Assembly: GCA_025965815.1 (NCBI GenBank)
Contig: JAOPWF010000440.1
Coordinates: forward strand, 1-12,411
Reading direction: 5' to 3'
Source of the DNA: Mycobacterium sp.
GTDB lineage: Bacteria; Actinomycetota; Actinomycetes; Mycobacteriales; Mycobacteriaceae
Length of the DNA: 12,411 nt
Part shown: one piece after another, positions 6,517 to 12,411 of the stretch
Layout of the letters: each line of letters starts with the position of its first letter
Numbering within the stretch: position 1 is the stretch's first letter
Translations under genes and position numbers: made by a program
The notes under the pieces: model-generated
Told to the model about the DNA's origin: nothing
Databases searched by the model: none
The model's input: the letters and a program-made list of their open reading frames with translations, nothing else

Positions 6517-7284
6517 TCAGGAGCGGGAGACCTCGACGACCAGGGCCCGGTGATCCGAGATCGGCAGCAGGGGCGCCGAGCACCGCTCCACCCGCAGTGC
6601 GCGGTCGTCGGTGAGGATGTGGTCCAGCTGCCGGTGCGGAACGTCGGCCGGAAACGTCAGCCCCGTGCACAGCGGTCGCAGCCCTGACCAGCGCCTCGGA
6701 GTTGCCGCCCCCATGTTCAGGTCACCCATCAGCACCCGCGGTCCCGGAAAGCCGCGCAGGTCGCGGATCAAGTGCCGCAGTTGCACGCGGTTCCACCCGG
6801 GTACGAACGACAGATGGGTGTTGGCGACGGTCAGCGGCCCCAGCGGGGTGTCCAGTTGCGCGATCATGGCCGCGCGCGGCTCCTCGTCGACGATCTGCAC
6901 CCGATTGGGCCCGGGCAGATACATGGGAAACCTCGTCGGGATGCGTGGCAGGTGCACAACCTGCCAGGACTCTGCCGGGTAACGGGACAACAGCGCAATG
7001 CCGTAGGCCGCCGAGCCGGGCTGCGCGCTGCCGGTCGCGGCCATCCACGTGGCTCCCGGGGTACCGGATATCGCCGCGACGAATCGGTGGCTGACCGCAC
7101 CCATCGCTTCGGCGGCGACCGCGGTGAGGTCGGCCGTACCCGAACGCGGCTGGTGCAGGTCGACCTCCTGCAGCGCCAGCACGTCCGCATCGAGCTGCCG
7201 TACCGCTGCTGCGAGCCGGTCCAGGTCGACGCTGCCGTCATGCACACTTCGTCCGTGCAGGATGTTGAAGGTGGCCATCCGCAT
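6517..7284 (-). CDS. Endonuclease/exonuclease/phosphatase (EEP) family hydrolase
   Basis: This 255-aa protein has the full set of EEP-superfamily motifs in order: TFNILHG with Asn7, LALQEVD with metal-binding Glu40, VANTHLSF with His157, MGDLN with Asp188 and Asn190, QLDHIL with Asp221-His222, and the terminal ISDHRALVVE with catalytic Asp244-His245. The fold hydrolyses phosphodiesters in nucleic acids, phosphoinositides, sphingomyelin or small phosphate esters with Mg2+; the sequence does not say which. There is no signal peptide, so a cytosolic role is likely. The start is the ATG at 7284; an ATG two codons later (7278) is equally possible, and no strong ribosome-binding site decides between them. 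It is divergent from the nucleotidyltransferase with 49 bp between, and lies upstream of the mannosidase on the same strand, but the 206-bp gap suggests separate transcription. Confidence 0.85.
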   Translation of the reverse strand: MRMATFNILHGRSVHDGSVDLDRLAAAVRQLDADVLALQEVDLHQPRSGTADLTAVAAEAMGAVSHRFVAAISGTPGATWMAATGSAQPGSAAYGIALLSRYPAESWQVVHLPRIPTRFPMYLPGPNRVQIVDEEPRAAMIAQLDTPLGPLTVANTHLSFVPGWNRVQLRHLIRDLRGFPGPRVLMGDLNMGAATPRRWSGLRPLCTGLTFPADVPHRQLDHILTDDRALRVERCSAPLLPISDHRALVVEVSRS

Positions 7285-7333
7285 GGGTACTACTTACCCA
7301 CGATGACAGGCTGCCGATCACCCGGGACGACAC

Positions 7334-7882
7334 GTGCTTGAACGCAATGACGAGTTGCGCGCGGCACTGAAACGCGCCGCGTCGGCACTCAAGGCGCACG
7401 GCCCCGAGTTCGCGCTCGCCGGCAGCTACGCCCTGTGGGAGTTCGGCGGCCCCGAACCCGTGCATGATGTGGACTTCGTCGTGGCGGAGCCGAACGCCGA
7501 CGCGGCGGCGGCGACGCTGAAGGATGCCGGTTTCAGCATCGACCGGACGCCGGAGGACTGGCTGTTCAAGGCGTGCCACGGCGATGTCGTCGTGGACGTG
7601 CTGCACCGGCTCAACGGCGTGCCGGTCGACGCCGAGACGATCCGTTCGGCCGAGGTCCGCGAGGTCCTCGCGATCAGCATGCCGGTGTTGTCGCCGACGC
7701 ACGTGGTGACCGAGAAGCTGAGCTCGCTACATGAACACCATTGCGACTTCGCGTCACTGCTGCCCGCGGTCCGCGCGGTCCGCGAGCAGGTGGACTGGAA
7801 CCGGGTACGCGCCGACACGGCCGACAACGACTTCGCGGCGGCGTTCCTGGTACTCACCGACCGGTTGGGCATCACCGCCTGA
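7334..7882 (+). CDS. Stand-alone nucleotidyltransferase-fold protein
   Basis: This 182-aa protein has the polymerase-beta-type nucleotidyltransferase signature. LAGSYALWEFGG carries the Gly30-Ser31 phosphate-binding pair, HDVDFVV gives Asp45-x-Asp47, and VVVDVLHR gives a third acidic residue, Asp88. All three metal-binding carboxylates are therefore present, so it is probably an active transferase moving a nucleotide onto an RNA, protein or small molecule. The C-terminal half (about 110-182) is helical and may bind the acceptor. The start is GTG at 7334; no ATG is available in this frame nearby and the ribosome-binding site is weak. Some proteins of this fold are toxins or resistance enzymes, but no antitoxin-sized partner lies beside it. 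It converges on the WYL regulator with only 7 bp between stops. The substrate is unknown. Confidence 0.75.
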   Translation: MLERNDELRAALKRAASALKAHGPEFALAGSYALWEFGGPEPVHDVDFVVAEPNADAAAATLKDAGFSIDRTPEDWLFKACHGDVVVDVLHRLNGVPVDAETIRSAEVREVLAISMPVLSPTHVVTEKLSSLHEHHCDFASLLPAVRAVREQVDWNRVRADTADNDFAAAFLVLTDRLGITA

Positions 7883-7889
7883 CGCGGAG

Positions 7890-8849
7890 TTACGTCTGCG
7901 CACCCGCCCGCTGGAGCCGTTCGGCGACCGAACGGACCGCCCGTACCACCTCGGGCGGCTCGAGGACGTCGAAGTCGATGCCGGGCATCGCCAGGTAGAT
8001 CGCCATCCGCTCGGGGTCGTCGGCGCCGGTGGTGACGATGCAGGCGTCCGGCCCAGCCGGCTCGATGCGCGCCGAACTCGCGGAAAAGTGCTGTGCCAGA
8101 ACCTCTTGCGACGCGCGGTAGCGTACGCGGGTGATGTACCGGTACGGCGATGCGCTGATGGAGTGGCGAACATACTCCGCGGCATCGGGCGCCGGGCGGG
8201 CGGTGAACGTGCTGCCGCGCGCGGTGACGTCGGCCATCCGGTCGAGCCGCAGACTGCGCCAGTCCGCCCGATCGCGATCGAACGCGAGCAGATACCAGCG
8301 ACGCCCGGTGGTCACCAGTTGGTAGGGCTCGAGCCGGCGGCGGGTGGGGTTTCCGGCGCGGTCGACGTAGGACACCTCGACGTGCTCGCGGTCGCGGCAG
8401 GCGCGTGCGAGCGTCATCAGCACATCGGGTTCCACCGGCGAGTCCGACGAGTTCGACGGCAGCGTGACGGTGGCGTCGTGCACCGCGGAGACCTGCGACC
8501 GCAGTCGCGACGGCATCACCTGGTCGAGCTTGCTCAGCGCGCGCAGCGCCGACTCGCCGACACCCGCCACGCTGCCGCCGGCGGCCAGCCGCAGGCAGAC
8601 GGCCATGGCGACCGCCTCGTCGGGATCCAGCAGCAGCGGCGGCAGCGCAGCACCGGCGCCGAGTTGATAGCCGCCGCCGTGGCCCTTGCTGGCGTGCACC
8701 GGGTAGCCGAGGTCACGCAGGCGTTCGACGTCGCGGCGCACGCTGCGGGTGGTGACGTTCAGGCGCTCGGCGAGTTCCTCCCCGGTCCAGACGCGGCGTG
8801 CCTGCAGCAGGCCCAGCAGTTGCAGCACCCGGCCGGTCGTTTCGGACAT
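7890..8849 (-). CDS. WYL-domain transcriptional regulator (YafY type)
   Basis: This 319-aa protein combines an N-terminal DeoR-like helix-turn-helix, about residues 8-50 (TGEELAERLNVTTRSVRRDV, then LRDLGYPV), with a WYL sensor domain from about 140. The domain's name-giving residues are in RRWYLLAF (W185-Y186-L187), followed by the basic strand WRSLRLDRM, which may bind a nucleic acid or nucleotide ligand. A C-terminal extension domain ends at 319. I chose the ATG at 8849 because the helix-turn-helix begins right after it and GAGTGG lies upstream; an earlier in-frame ATG at 8945 would add 32 residues that read like intergenic sequence and overlap the DinB gene. The regulator is divergent from the first DinB gene with 61 bp and a palindrome between them, so autoregulation plus control of the DinB genes is likely. 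Confidence 0.9.
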   Translation of the reverse strand: MSETTGRVLQLLGLLQARRVWTGEELAERLNVTTRSVRRDVERLRDLGYPVHASKGHGGGYQLGAGAALPPLLLDPDEAVAMAVCLRLAAGGSVAGVGESALRALSKLDQVMPSRLRSQVSAVHDATVTLPSNSSDSPVEPDVLMTLARACRDREHVEVSYVDRAGNPTRRRLEPYQLVTTGRRWYLLAFDRDRADWRSLRLDRMADVTARGSTFTARPAPDAAEYVRHSISASPYRYITRVRYRASQEVLAQHFSASSARIEPAGPDACIVTTGADDPERMAIYLAMPGIDFDVLEPPEVVRAVRSVAERLQRAGAQT

Positions 8850-8870
8850 GTCACCACTCTGCCCGACTCT

Positions 8871-8889
8871 TAGGACCGAAACTGTCCTA
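8871..8889. promoter_or_regulatory. Palindromic operator candidate for the WYL regulator
   Basis: TAGGAC (8871-8876) and GTCCTA (8884-8889) are perfect reverse complements around a 7-bp spacer, CGAAACT. The site sits between the divergent WYL and DinB starts and abuts a -10-like sequence for the DinB gene, a position suited to repression. The palindrome is seen directly; binding by the WYL protein is inference. Confidence 0.6.
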
Positions 8890-8902
8890 TATGATTGAGA
8901 GG
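8890..8902 (+). promoter_or_regulatory. -10-like element and ribosome-binding site of the first DinB gene
   Basis: TATGAT (8890-8895) fits the TANNNT pattern directly after the palindrome. GAGAGG (8897-8902), eight bases before the ATG at 8911, is a good Shine-Dalgarno sequence and supports that start. If TATGAT were the true -10, the mRNA would begin near 8902 and lose most of this site, so the two assignments compete. The ribosome-binding site is the more certain. Confidence 0.4.
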
Positions 8903-8910
8903 CTCCAAGC

Positions 8911-9459
8911 ATGACGATCAAAACGAGCGAGAACAGCCTGACCACGCATCTGGTCGATCAGCTCGACTGGCACTGGACCCGGCAGTTGCGGCCACGACTG
9001 GACGGGCTCACCGACGACGAATACTTCTGGGAGCCGGTGCCGAACTGCTGGACCATTCATCGCGACGGGTCCCTGGACTTCGCCTATCCCGAACCCGACC
9101 CACCGCCTTTCACCACCATCGCGTGGCGGCTGGCCCACGTCATCGTCGGCGTCCTTGCCATGCGCAACCACGCCCATTTCGGTGGCCCGCCTGCCGACTA
9201 CCAGACCTGGGACTACGCCACCGACGCGGCCACGGCACTGCGCCAGCTCGACGACGCCTACGCCCGCTGGATCAACGGCGTGCGGGGTCTGTCCGACGCC
9301 GACCTGTCCCGCCCCTGCGGCCCCGCCGAGGGACAGTGGGCCGACCACCCGCTGTCGGAGCTGGTGTTGCACATCAACCGCGAGATGATTCACCACGGCG
9401 CCGAAATCGCCTGCATCCGTGACCTCTACCGCCACCGCACCGACAAGAAGGAGAACTAG
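8911..9459 (+). CDS. DinB-fold protein, first of a tandem pair
   Basis: This 182-aa four-helix-bundle protein belongs to the DinB/YfiT superfamily, whose members bind a divalent metal through histidines and in actinobacteria include mycothiol-dependent transferases. The first helix is near 10-30. IAWRLAHVIVG (70-80) gives the expected metal ligand His76, and HINREMIHHGAEI (154-166) gives His161/His162. Where many relatives have His at the first position of HxxxH, this one has Glu158, a possible alternative ligand. The C-terminal IRDLYRHR is typical of actinobacterial members. The start is the ATG at 8911, set by GAGAGG. The second DinB gene follows after two bases, so the pair is one transcript, with the palindrome and WYL regulator upstream. 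The reaction cannot be read from the sequence. Confidence 0.85.
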   Translation: MTIKTSENSLTTHLVDQLDWHWTRQLRPRLDGLTDDEYFWEPVPNCWTIHRDGSLDFAYPEPDPPPFTTIAWRLAHVIVGVLAMRNHAHFGGPPADYQTWDYATDAATALRQLDDAYARWINGVRGLSDADLSRPCGPAEGQWADHPLSELVLHINREMIHHGAEIACIRDLYRHRTDKKEN

Positions 9460-9461
9460 CC

Positions 9462-10082
9462 ATGCCCGCCATGCCGCCCCCCGTTGCCGACGAGCGCCAG
9501 GCCCTGCGCGACTACCTGTTTCAGCAGCAGTACGCCTTCCAGGCGCTGGCTTTCGGCCTCACCGACGACCAGGCCCGCGCCACCCCCACGGTCAGCGCGC
9601 TGTCCATCGGCGGCCTGATCAAGCACGCGACCAGCGTGCAGCGCCACTGGATGCAGAACGTGGCGGCGGCGCCGGACGCCCCGCCGGCCGACACCCGCCC
9701 GATCGAGGAGATCACGGCGGACTACGCCGACGAGTTCGTGATGAAGGGCGACGAGACGCTCTCGGCGATCCTGGAGAAGTTCGAGGCCCAGAACGCGGAG
9801 ACCCTGCGGCTGGTGGATACTTCGGACTTCGACACGCCGGTGCCGGTACCCAGGGACGCGCCGTGGTTTCCCAAGGATGTCGACGCCTGGTCGGTGCGCT
9901 GGGTGTTCTTCCACATGATCGAGGAACTCTGCCGGCACGCCGGCCAGGGCGACATCATCCGCGAAAGTATCGACGGCGCAACGCTTTACGAGTTACTGGC
10001 CGGTCTCGAGGACTGGGAGCCGACGTCATGGCTGACGCCATGGGGCAAGAGTCGGGTGAGTGAAGGCAACGCGGCCGGGTAG
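9462..10082 (+). CDS. DinB-fold (DUF664-like) protein, second of a tandem pair
   Basis: This 206-aa member of the DinB superfamily is clearly different from the first. SIGGLIKHATSVQRHW (48-63) places a metal-ligand candidate at His55. VFFHMIEELCRHAGQGDIIRE (148-168) gives His151 and His159, with Glu155 at the position four before His159. This pattern, with GQ.DI.RE after the last histidine, is that of the DUF664 subgroup. The start is the ATG at 9462, two bases after the upstream stop, with a near-perfect ribosome-binding site, AAGGAG (9448-9453), inside the end of the first DinB gene. Such proteins may act as mycothiol-dependent thiol transferases or detoxification enzymes; that is family knowledge, not shown here. 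The hydrolase gene follows within 10 bp, or overlaps if its earlier start is used. Confidence 0.85.
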   Translation: MPAMPPPVADERQALRDYLFQQQYAFQALAFGLTDDQARATPTVSALSIGGLIKHATSVQRHWMQNVAAAPDAPPADTRPIEEITADYADEFVMKGDETLSAILEKFEAQNAETLRLVDTSDFDTPVPVPRDAPWFPKDVDAWSVRWVFFHMIEELCRHAGQGDIIRESIDGATLYELLAGLEDWEPTSWLTPWGKSRVSEGNAAG

Positions 10083-10092
10083 ACATGGAGAC

Positions 10093-11040
10093 GTGAACAG
10101 CAGCACCGGCGTCGCGACCAGCGAAACCCCCGACGGCACCGTCGACCTCTTCTATGAGGACATCGGTGATCCCGACGATCCGCCGGTGCTGCTCATCATG
10201 GGCCTGGCGGCCCAGCTGCTGATGTGGCCGGACGGCTTCTGTCGCCACCTCGTCGAGTCCGGCTACCGCGTCATCCGGTTCGACCACCGCGACACCGGGC
10301 TGTCGGCGAAGCTGCACGGCAAGAAGGCCGAAGGCTCGATCTACCCGCGACTGCTGCGCTATCTGGTGGGCAGGCAGAGCCCGGTGCCCTACACGCTCGT
10401 CGACATGACCGGTGACGTGCGGGCGCTGCTGAATCACCTGGGCATCGAGCGGGCCCACGTCGTCGGCGCGTCAATGGGCGGGATGATCGCCCAGATCCTC
10501 GCCGGCACCAACCCCGAACGGGTGGCGTCGCTGGGCATCATCATGTCGAGCGCGGGCAAGCCGCTCTCCGCTCTACCCGCGTGGCGCGTCATCAAGCTGG
10601 CGTTCGATCCGCCCGCCAAGGACGCCCCGCCGGAGGAGAAGCTGGCCTTCGAGGTGCGCAACGTCGCGGTGATCAACGGCCCCAATTTCCTTCCGTCGGA
10701 CGAGGATCTGCGCCGCCGTGTGCAGGAACTCGCCGCCCGCTGCGACTACGCGCCCGGCATGCTGCGCCAGTTCGACGCCGTGCTGGGCACCGGCAGCCTG
10801 CTGCCCTACGCACGGCAGATCACCGCGCCGACGGTGGTGCTGCACGGTTCAAAGGATCCGATGCTGCGACTCCGCAACGGCCGCGCCGTCGCCCGCGCTA
10901 TCCCGGGTGCCAGGTTCGTCGTCATCGAGGGCATGGGCCACGATCTGCCCGAGCCGGTGTGGCGGCCGGTCGCCGAGACGCTGACCGAGAACATGGCCGC
11001 GGCGCCGCTGAAACGCTCAATCACTGTGTCAGTCGACTGA
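10093..11040 (+). CDS. LipG-like alpha/beta hydrolase
   Basis: This 315-aa alpha/beta-hydrolase has a complete catalytic triad. Ser127 lies in the elbow GASMGG (125-130), Asp255 in HGSKDP (251-256) and His283 in GMGHDLPEP (280-288). LLIMGLAAQ (34-42) contributes the oxyanion region, and RFDHRDTGLS follows it. A cap domain occupies about 150-235. The segment from FYEDIGD to RDTGLS closely resembles mycobacterial LipG (Rv0646c) as I remember it, a putative ester or thioester hydrolase encoded beside the mycolic-acid methyltransferases. The GTG at 10093 fits the length of such proteins. An upstream in-frame GTG at 10060 would overlap the DinB stop by 23 bp and add 11 charged residues, and no ribosome-binding site settles the choice. 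Here it precedes the ABC1 kinase, whereas in M. tuberculosis I recall it following that gene, so it may be a paralogue. Confidence 0.85.
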   Translation: MNSSTGVATSETPDGTVDLFYEDIGDPDDPPVLLIMGLAAQLLMWPDGFCRHLVESGYRVIRFDHRDTGLSAKLHGKKAEGSIYPRLLRYLVGRQSPVPYTLVDMTGDVRALLNHLGIERAHVVGASMGGMIAQILAGTNPERVASLGIIMSSAGKPLSALPAWRVIKLAFDPPAKDAPPEEKLAFEVRNVAVINGPNFLPSDEDLRRRVQELAARCDYAPGMLRQFDAVLGTGSLLPYARQITAPTVVLHGSKDPMLRLRNGRAVARAIPGARFVVIEGMGHDLPEPVWRPVAETLTENMAAAPLKRSITVSVD

Positions 11041-11061
11041 CGCGCACCTCACAAGCCGCGC

Positions 11062-11114
11062 GCGTGCGGGAAATGCCGGCCCTTTTCCGGCGTGTTGCAT
11101 ACAGACGCGCACGC
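11062..11114 (+). other. Weak nested stem-loop in the hydrolase-kinase gap
   Basis: The 159-bp gap 11041-11199 contains a 7-bp outer inverted repeat (GCGTGCG at 11062-11068, CGCACGC at 11108-11114). An inner 5-bp hairpin (GCCGG at 11075-11079, CCGGC at 11087-11091) lies inside it. No T-run follows, so an intrinsic terminator is doubtful. Otherwise the gap shows only an AT-richer stretch near 11157-11170 that may belong to the kinase promoter; no clear -10/-35 pair or ribosome-binding site is seen. Confidence 0.2.
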
Positions 11115-11199
11115 TCGCGGCGGGCCCTGCGCTCCACCTTCTACGCCTTACCGAAGTACCTAAATGGGAGTTCTGCCCACAGTTTGAGACACTGCAGAT

Positions 11200-12411
11200 A
11201 TGAGTACGACTAAGCACCGCGAGGTAGCCAAGCTCGATCGGGTGCCCTTGCCCGTCGAGGCCGCCCGCATCGGCGTGACGGGTTGGCAACTGACCCGCAC
11301 CGGGGCACGGGTCGTAACCAAGCTCCCTGGACGCGGCCCCTGGCAACAGAAGATCATCAAGCAGATACCCCAGACGTTCGTCGATCTAGGTCCGACCTAC
11401 GTCAAGTTCGGCCAGATCATCGCGTCCAGCCCCGGCGCGTTCGGCGAGTCACTGTCGCGCGAATTCCGCAGCCTGCTCGACGCGGTTCCTCCCGCCGACC
11501 CTGCTGAAGTGCACAAACTGTTCAAGGAGGAACTGGGCGGGGATCCCGCGACGCTGTTCGCCTCCTTTGACGAGACGCCGATCGCGTCGGCGTCGATCGC
11601 CCAGGTCCACTTCGCCACCCTGCACAGCGGCGAAGAGGTGGTCGTCAAGATCCAGCGCCCCGGCATCCGTCGCCGGATCGCCGCCGACCTGCAGATTCTC
11701 AAGCGCTTCGCGCAGCTCGTCGAGCTGGCCAAACTGGGCCGGCGGCTATCGGCGCAGGACGTGGTCGCGGACTTCAGCGACAACCTGGCCGAGGAACTCG
11801 ATTTCCGGCTGGAAGCCCAATCGATGGACGCCTGGGTCTCCCACATGCACAGCTCGCCGCTGGGCAAGAACATCCGCGTTCCGCAGGTGCACTGGAACTT
11901 CACCACAGCAAAGGTGCTGACGATGGAGCGGGTGGCCGGTGCCCGCATCGACGATGTCGCCGCCATCCGCAAGGCGGGCTTCGACGGCACCGAACTGGTG
12001 AAGGCGCTGCTGTTCTCGGTGTTCGAGGGCGGCCTGCGGCACGGCCTGTTCCACGGCGACCTGCACGCAGGCAACCTGTTCGTCGACGACCAGGGCCGCA
12101 TCGTCTTCCTGGACTTCGGCATCATGGGCCGCATCGACCCGCGCACCCGCTGGCTGCTGCGCGAACTCGTGTACGCCCTGCTGGTCAAGAAGGACCACGC
12201 CGCCGCCGGCAAGATCGTCGTGTTGATGGGCGCCGTCGGCACCATGAAACCCGAGGCAGAGGCCGCCAAGGACCTGGAGGCATTCGCCACCCCGCTCACG
12301 ATGAAGTCGCTGGGCGACATGTCGTACGCCGAAATCGGCAAGCAGCTCTCCACGCTGGCCGACGCCTACGACGTCAAGCTGCCCCGGGAGCTCGTGCTGA
12401 TCGGCAAGCAG
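11200..12411 (+). CDS. ABC1/UbiB-type atypical kinase, C terminus beyond the window
   Basis: The first 404 codons of an ABC1 (AarF/UbiB/ADCK) kinase-like protein are visible, with no stop before the edge. The ABC1 hallmark KxGQ is in YVKFGQIIASSPG (Lys69-Gln72). The alanine-rich loop is PIASASIAQVH (127-137). VVVKIQRPG holds the ATP-binding Lys150. EELDFRLEA (198-206) is the family's conserved acidic helix. HGDLHAGN (285-292) is the catalytic loop with Asp287, and DFG (305-307) binds metal. Family members support isoprenoid-quinone or lipid metabolism, probably as ATPases. Mycobacteria use menaquinone, so the role is not simply ubiquinone synthesis. The start is the ATG at 11200; the ribosome-binding site is poor. 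From memory it corresponds to Rv0647c, which also lies close to the mannosidase and lipG genes. The remaining C-terminal part is probably about 40-60 residues, if the family's usual length applies. Confidence 0.9.
   Translation, partial: MSTTKHREVAKLDRVPLPVEAARIGVTGWQLTRTGARVVTKLPGRGPWQQKIIKQIPQTFVDLGPTYVKFGQIIASSPGAFGESLSREFRSLLDAVPPADPAEVHKLFKEELGGDPATLFASFDETPIASASIAQVHFATLHSGEEVVVKIQRPGIRRRIAADLQILKRFAQLVELAKLGRRLSAQDVVADFSDNLAEELDFRLEAQSMDAWVSHMHSSPLGKNIRVPQVHWNFTTAKVLTMERVAGARIDDVAAIRKAGFDGTELVKALLFSVFEGGLRHGLFHGDLHAGNLFVDDQGRIVFLDFGIMGRIDPRTRWLLRELVYALLVKKDHAAAGKIVVLMGAVGTMKPEAEAAKDLEAFATPLTMKSLGDMSYAEIGKQLSTLADAYDVKLPRELVLIGKQ

Noticed and set aside
7766..7783. Tandem 9-bp repeat GCGGTCCGC x2
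   Set aside because: It is an in-frame Ala-Val-Arg duplication within the nucleotidyltransferase C-terminal helix. Two short copies in high-GC coding sequence are easily explained by chance or slippage.
7731..8873. Plus-strand open frame of 380 codons over the WYL regulator
   Set aside because: It is antisense to a recognisable helix-turn-helix/WYL protein, has no domain of its own and overlaps the end of the nucleotidyltransferase gene.
11075..11091. GCCGG/CCGGC hairpin as an intrinsic terminator after the hydrolase gene
   Set aside because: The stem has only 5 bp and no T-run follows; listed only as part of a weak structure.
1..12411. CRISPR array, insertion sequence, phage genes, tRNA or rRNA
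   Set aside because: I looked for regularly spaced repeats, transposase motifs, terminal inverted repeats and RNA-gene signatures and found none.

Overview
The window is high-GC actinobacterial DNA, and it looks like a rapidly growing mycobacterium (Mycolicibacterium-type). The clues are GTG starts, strong G/C at third codon positions, dense packing with 1-4 nt gene overlaps, and a recognisable gene neighbourhood. From memory, M. tuberculosis has a ROK sugar kinase (Rv0650), a protein named FabD2 (Rv0649) and an alpha-mannosidase (Rv0648) next to an ABC1/UbiB-type kinase (Rv0647c) and LipG (Rv0646c). The same five families occur here, but extra genes lie between them and the last two are in swapped order. 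The species assignment and orthology are inference; no search was run.

Layout, left to right. (1) Positions 1-518 hold a divergent pair: the start of a DUF1772-like membrane protein on the minus strand, cut by the window edge, and an HxlR-family regulator on the plus strand. A perfect 8+8 bp palindrome lies between them. (2) Positions 515-6310 hold a minus-strand operon, transcribed right to left: a very large cytosolic GH38 alpha-mannosidase, a 204-aa helical protein and a ROK sugar kinase. The mannosidase / 204-aa junction carries a 19-bp direct repeat, an 11-codon mini-ORF linked to both neighbours by ATGA overlaps, and an inverted repeat whose loop contains the start codon. (3) Positions 6311-6516 form a 206-bp gap with a possible leaderless promoter for the operon and one weak small ORF. 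(4) Positions 6517-7882 hold a divergent pair: an endonuclease/exonuclease/phosphatase-fold protein (minus) and a stand-alone nucleotidyltransferase (plus). (5) Positions 7890-10082 hold a WYL-domain regulator (minus) divergent from two DinB-fold genes (plus), with a palindromic operator candidate between them. (6) Positions 10093-12411 hold a LipG-like alpha/beta hydrolase and then an ABC1/UbiB-type kinase that runs off the right edge.

How the genes may work together. In the sugar operon the mannosidase would release a hexose, probably mannose, from an internal alpha-mannoside and the ROK kinase would phosphorylate it. This would be glycan salvage or turnover in a genus rich in mannosylated lipids. 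The middle protein resembles the helical parts of SurA/PpiC chaperones without the isomerase domain, so the inherited name 'malonyl-CoA:ACP transacylase' looks doubtful. The WYL-DinB-DinB block looks like a small stress or detoxification unit under local repression. I saw no phage, insertion sequence, CRISPR array, tRNA or rRNA.

The most unusual structure is the duplicated, coupled start region at 2023-2081. Next are the altered sugar-binding motifs of the ROK kinase and the isomerase-less SurA-like protein.
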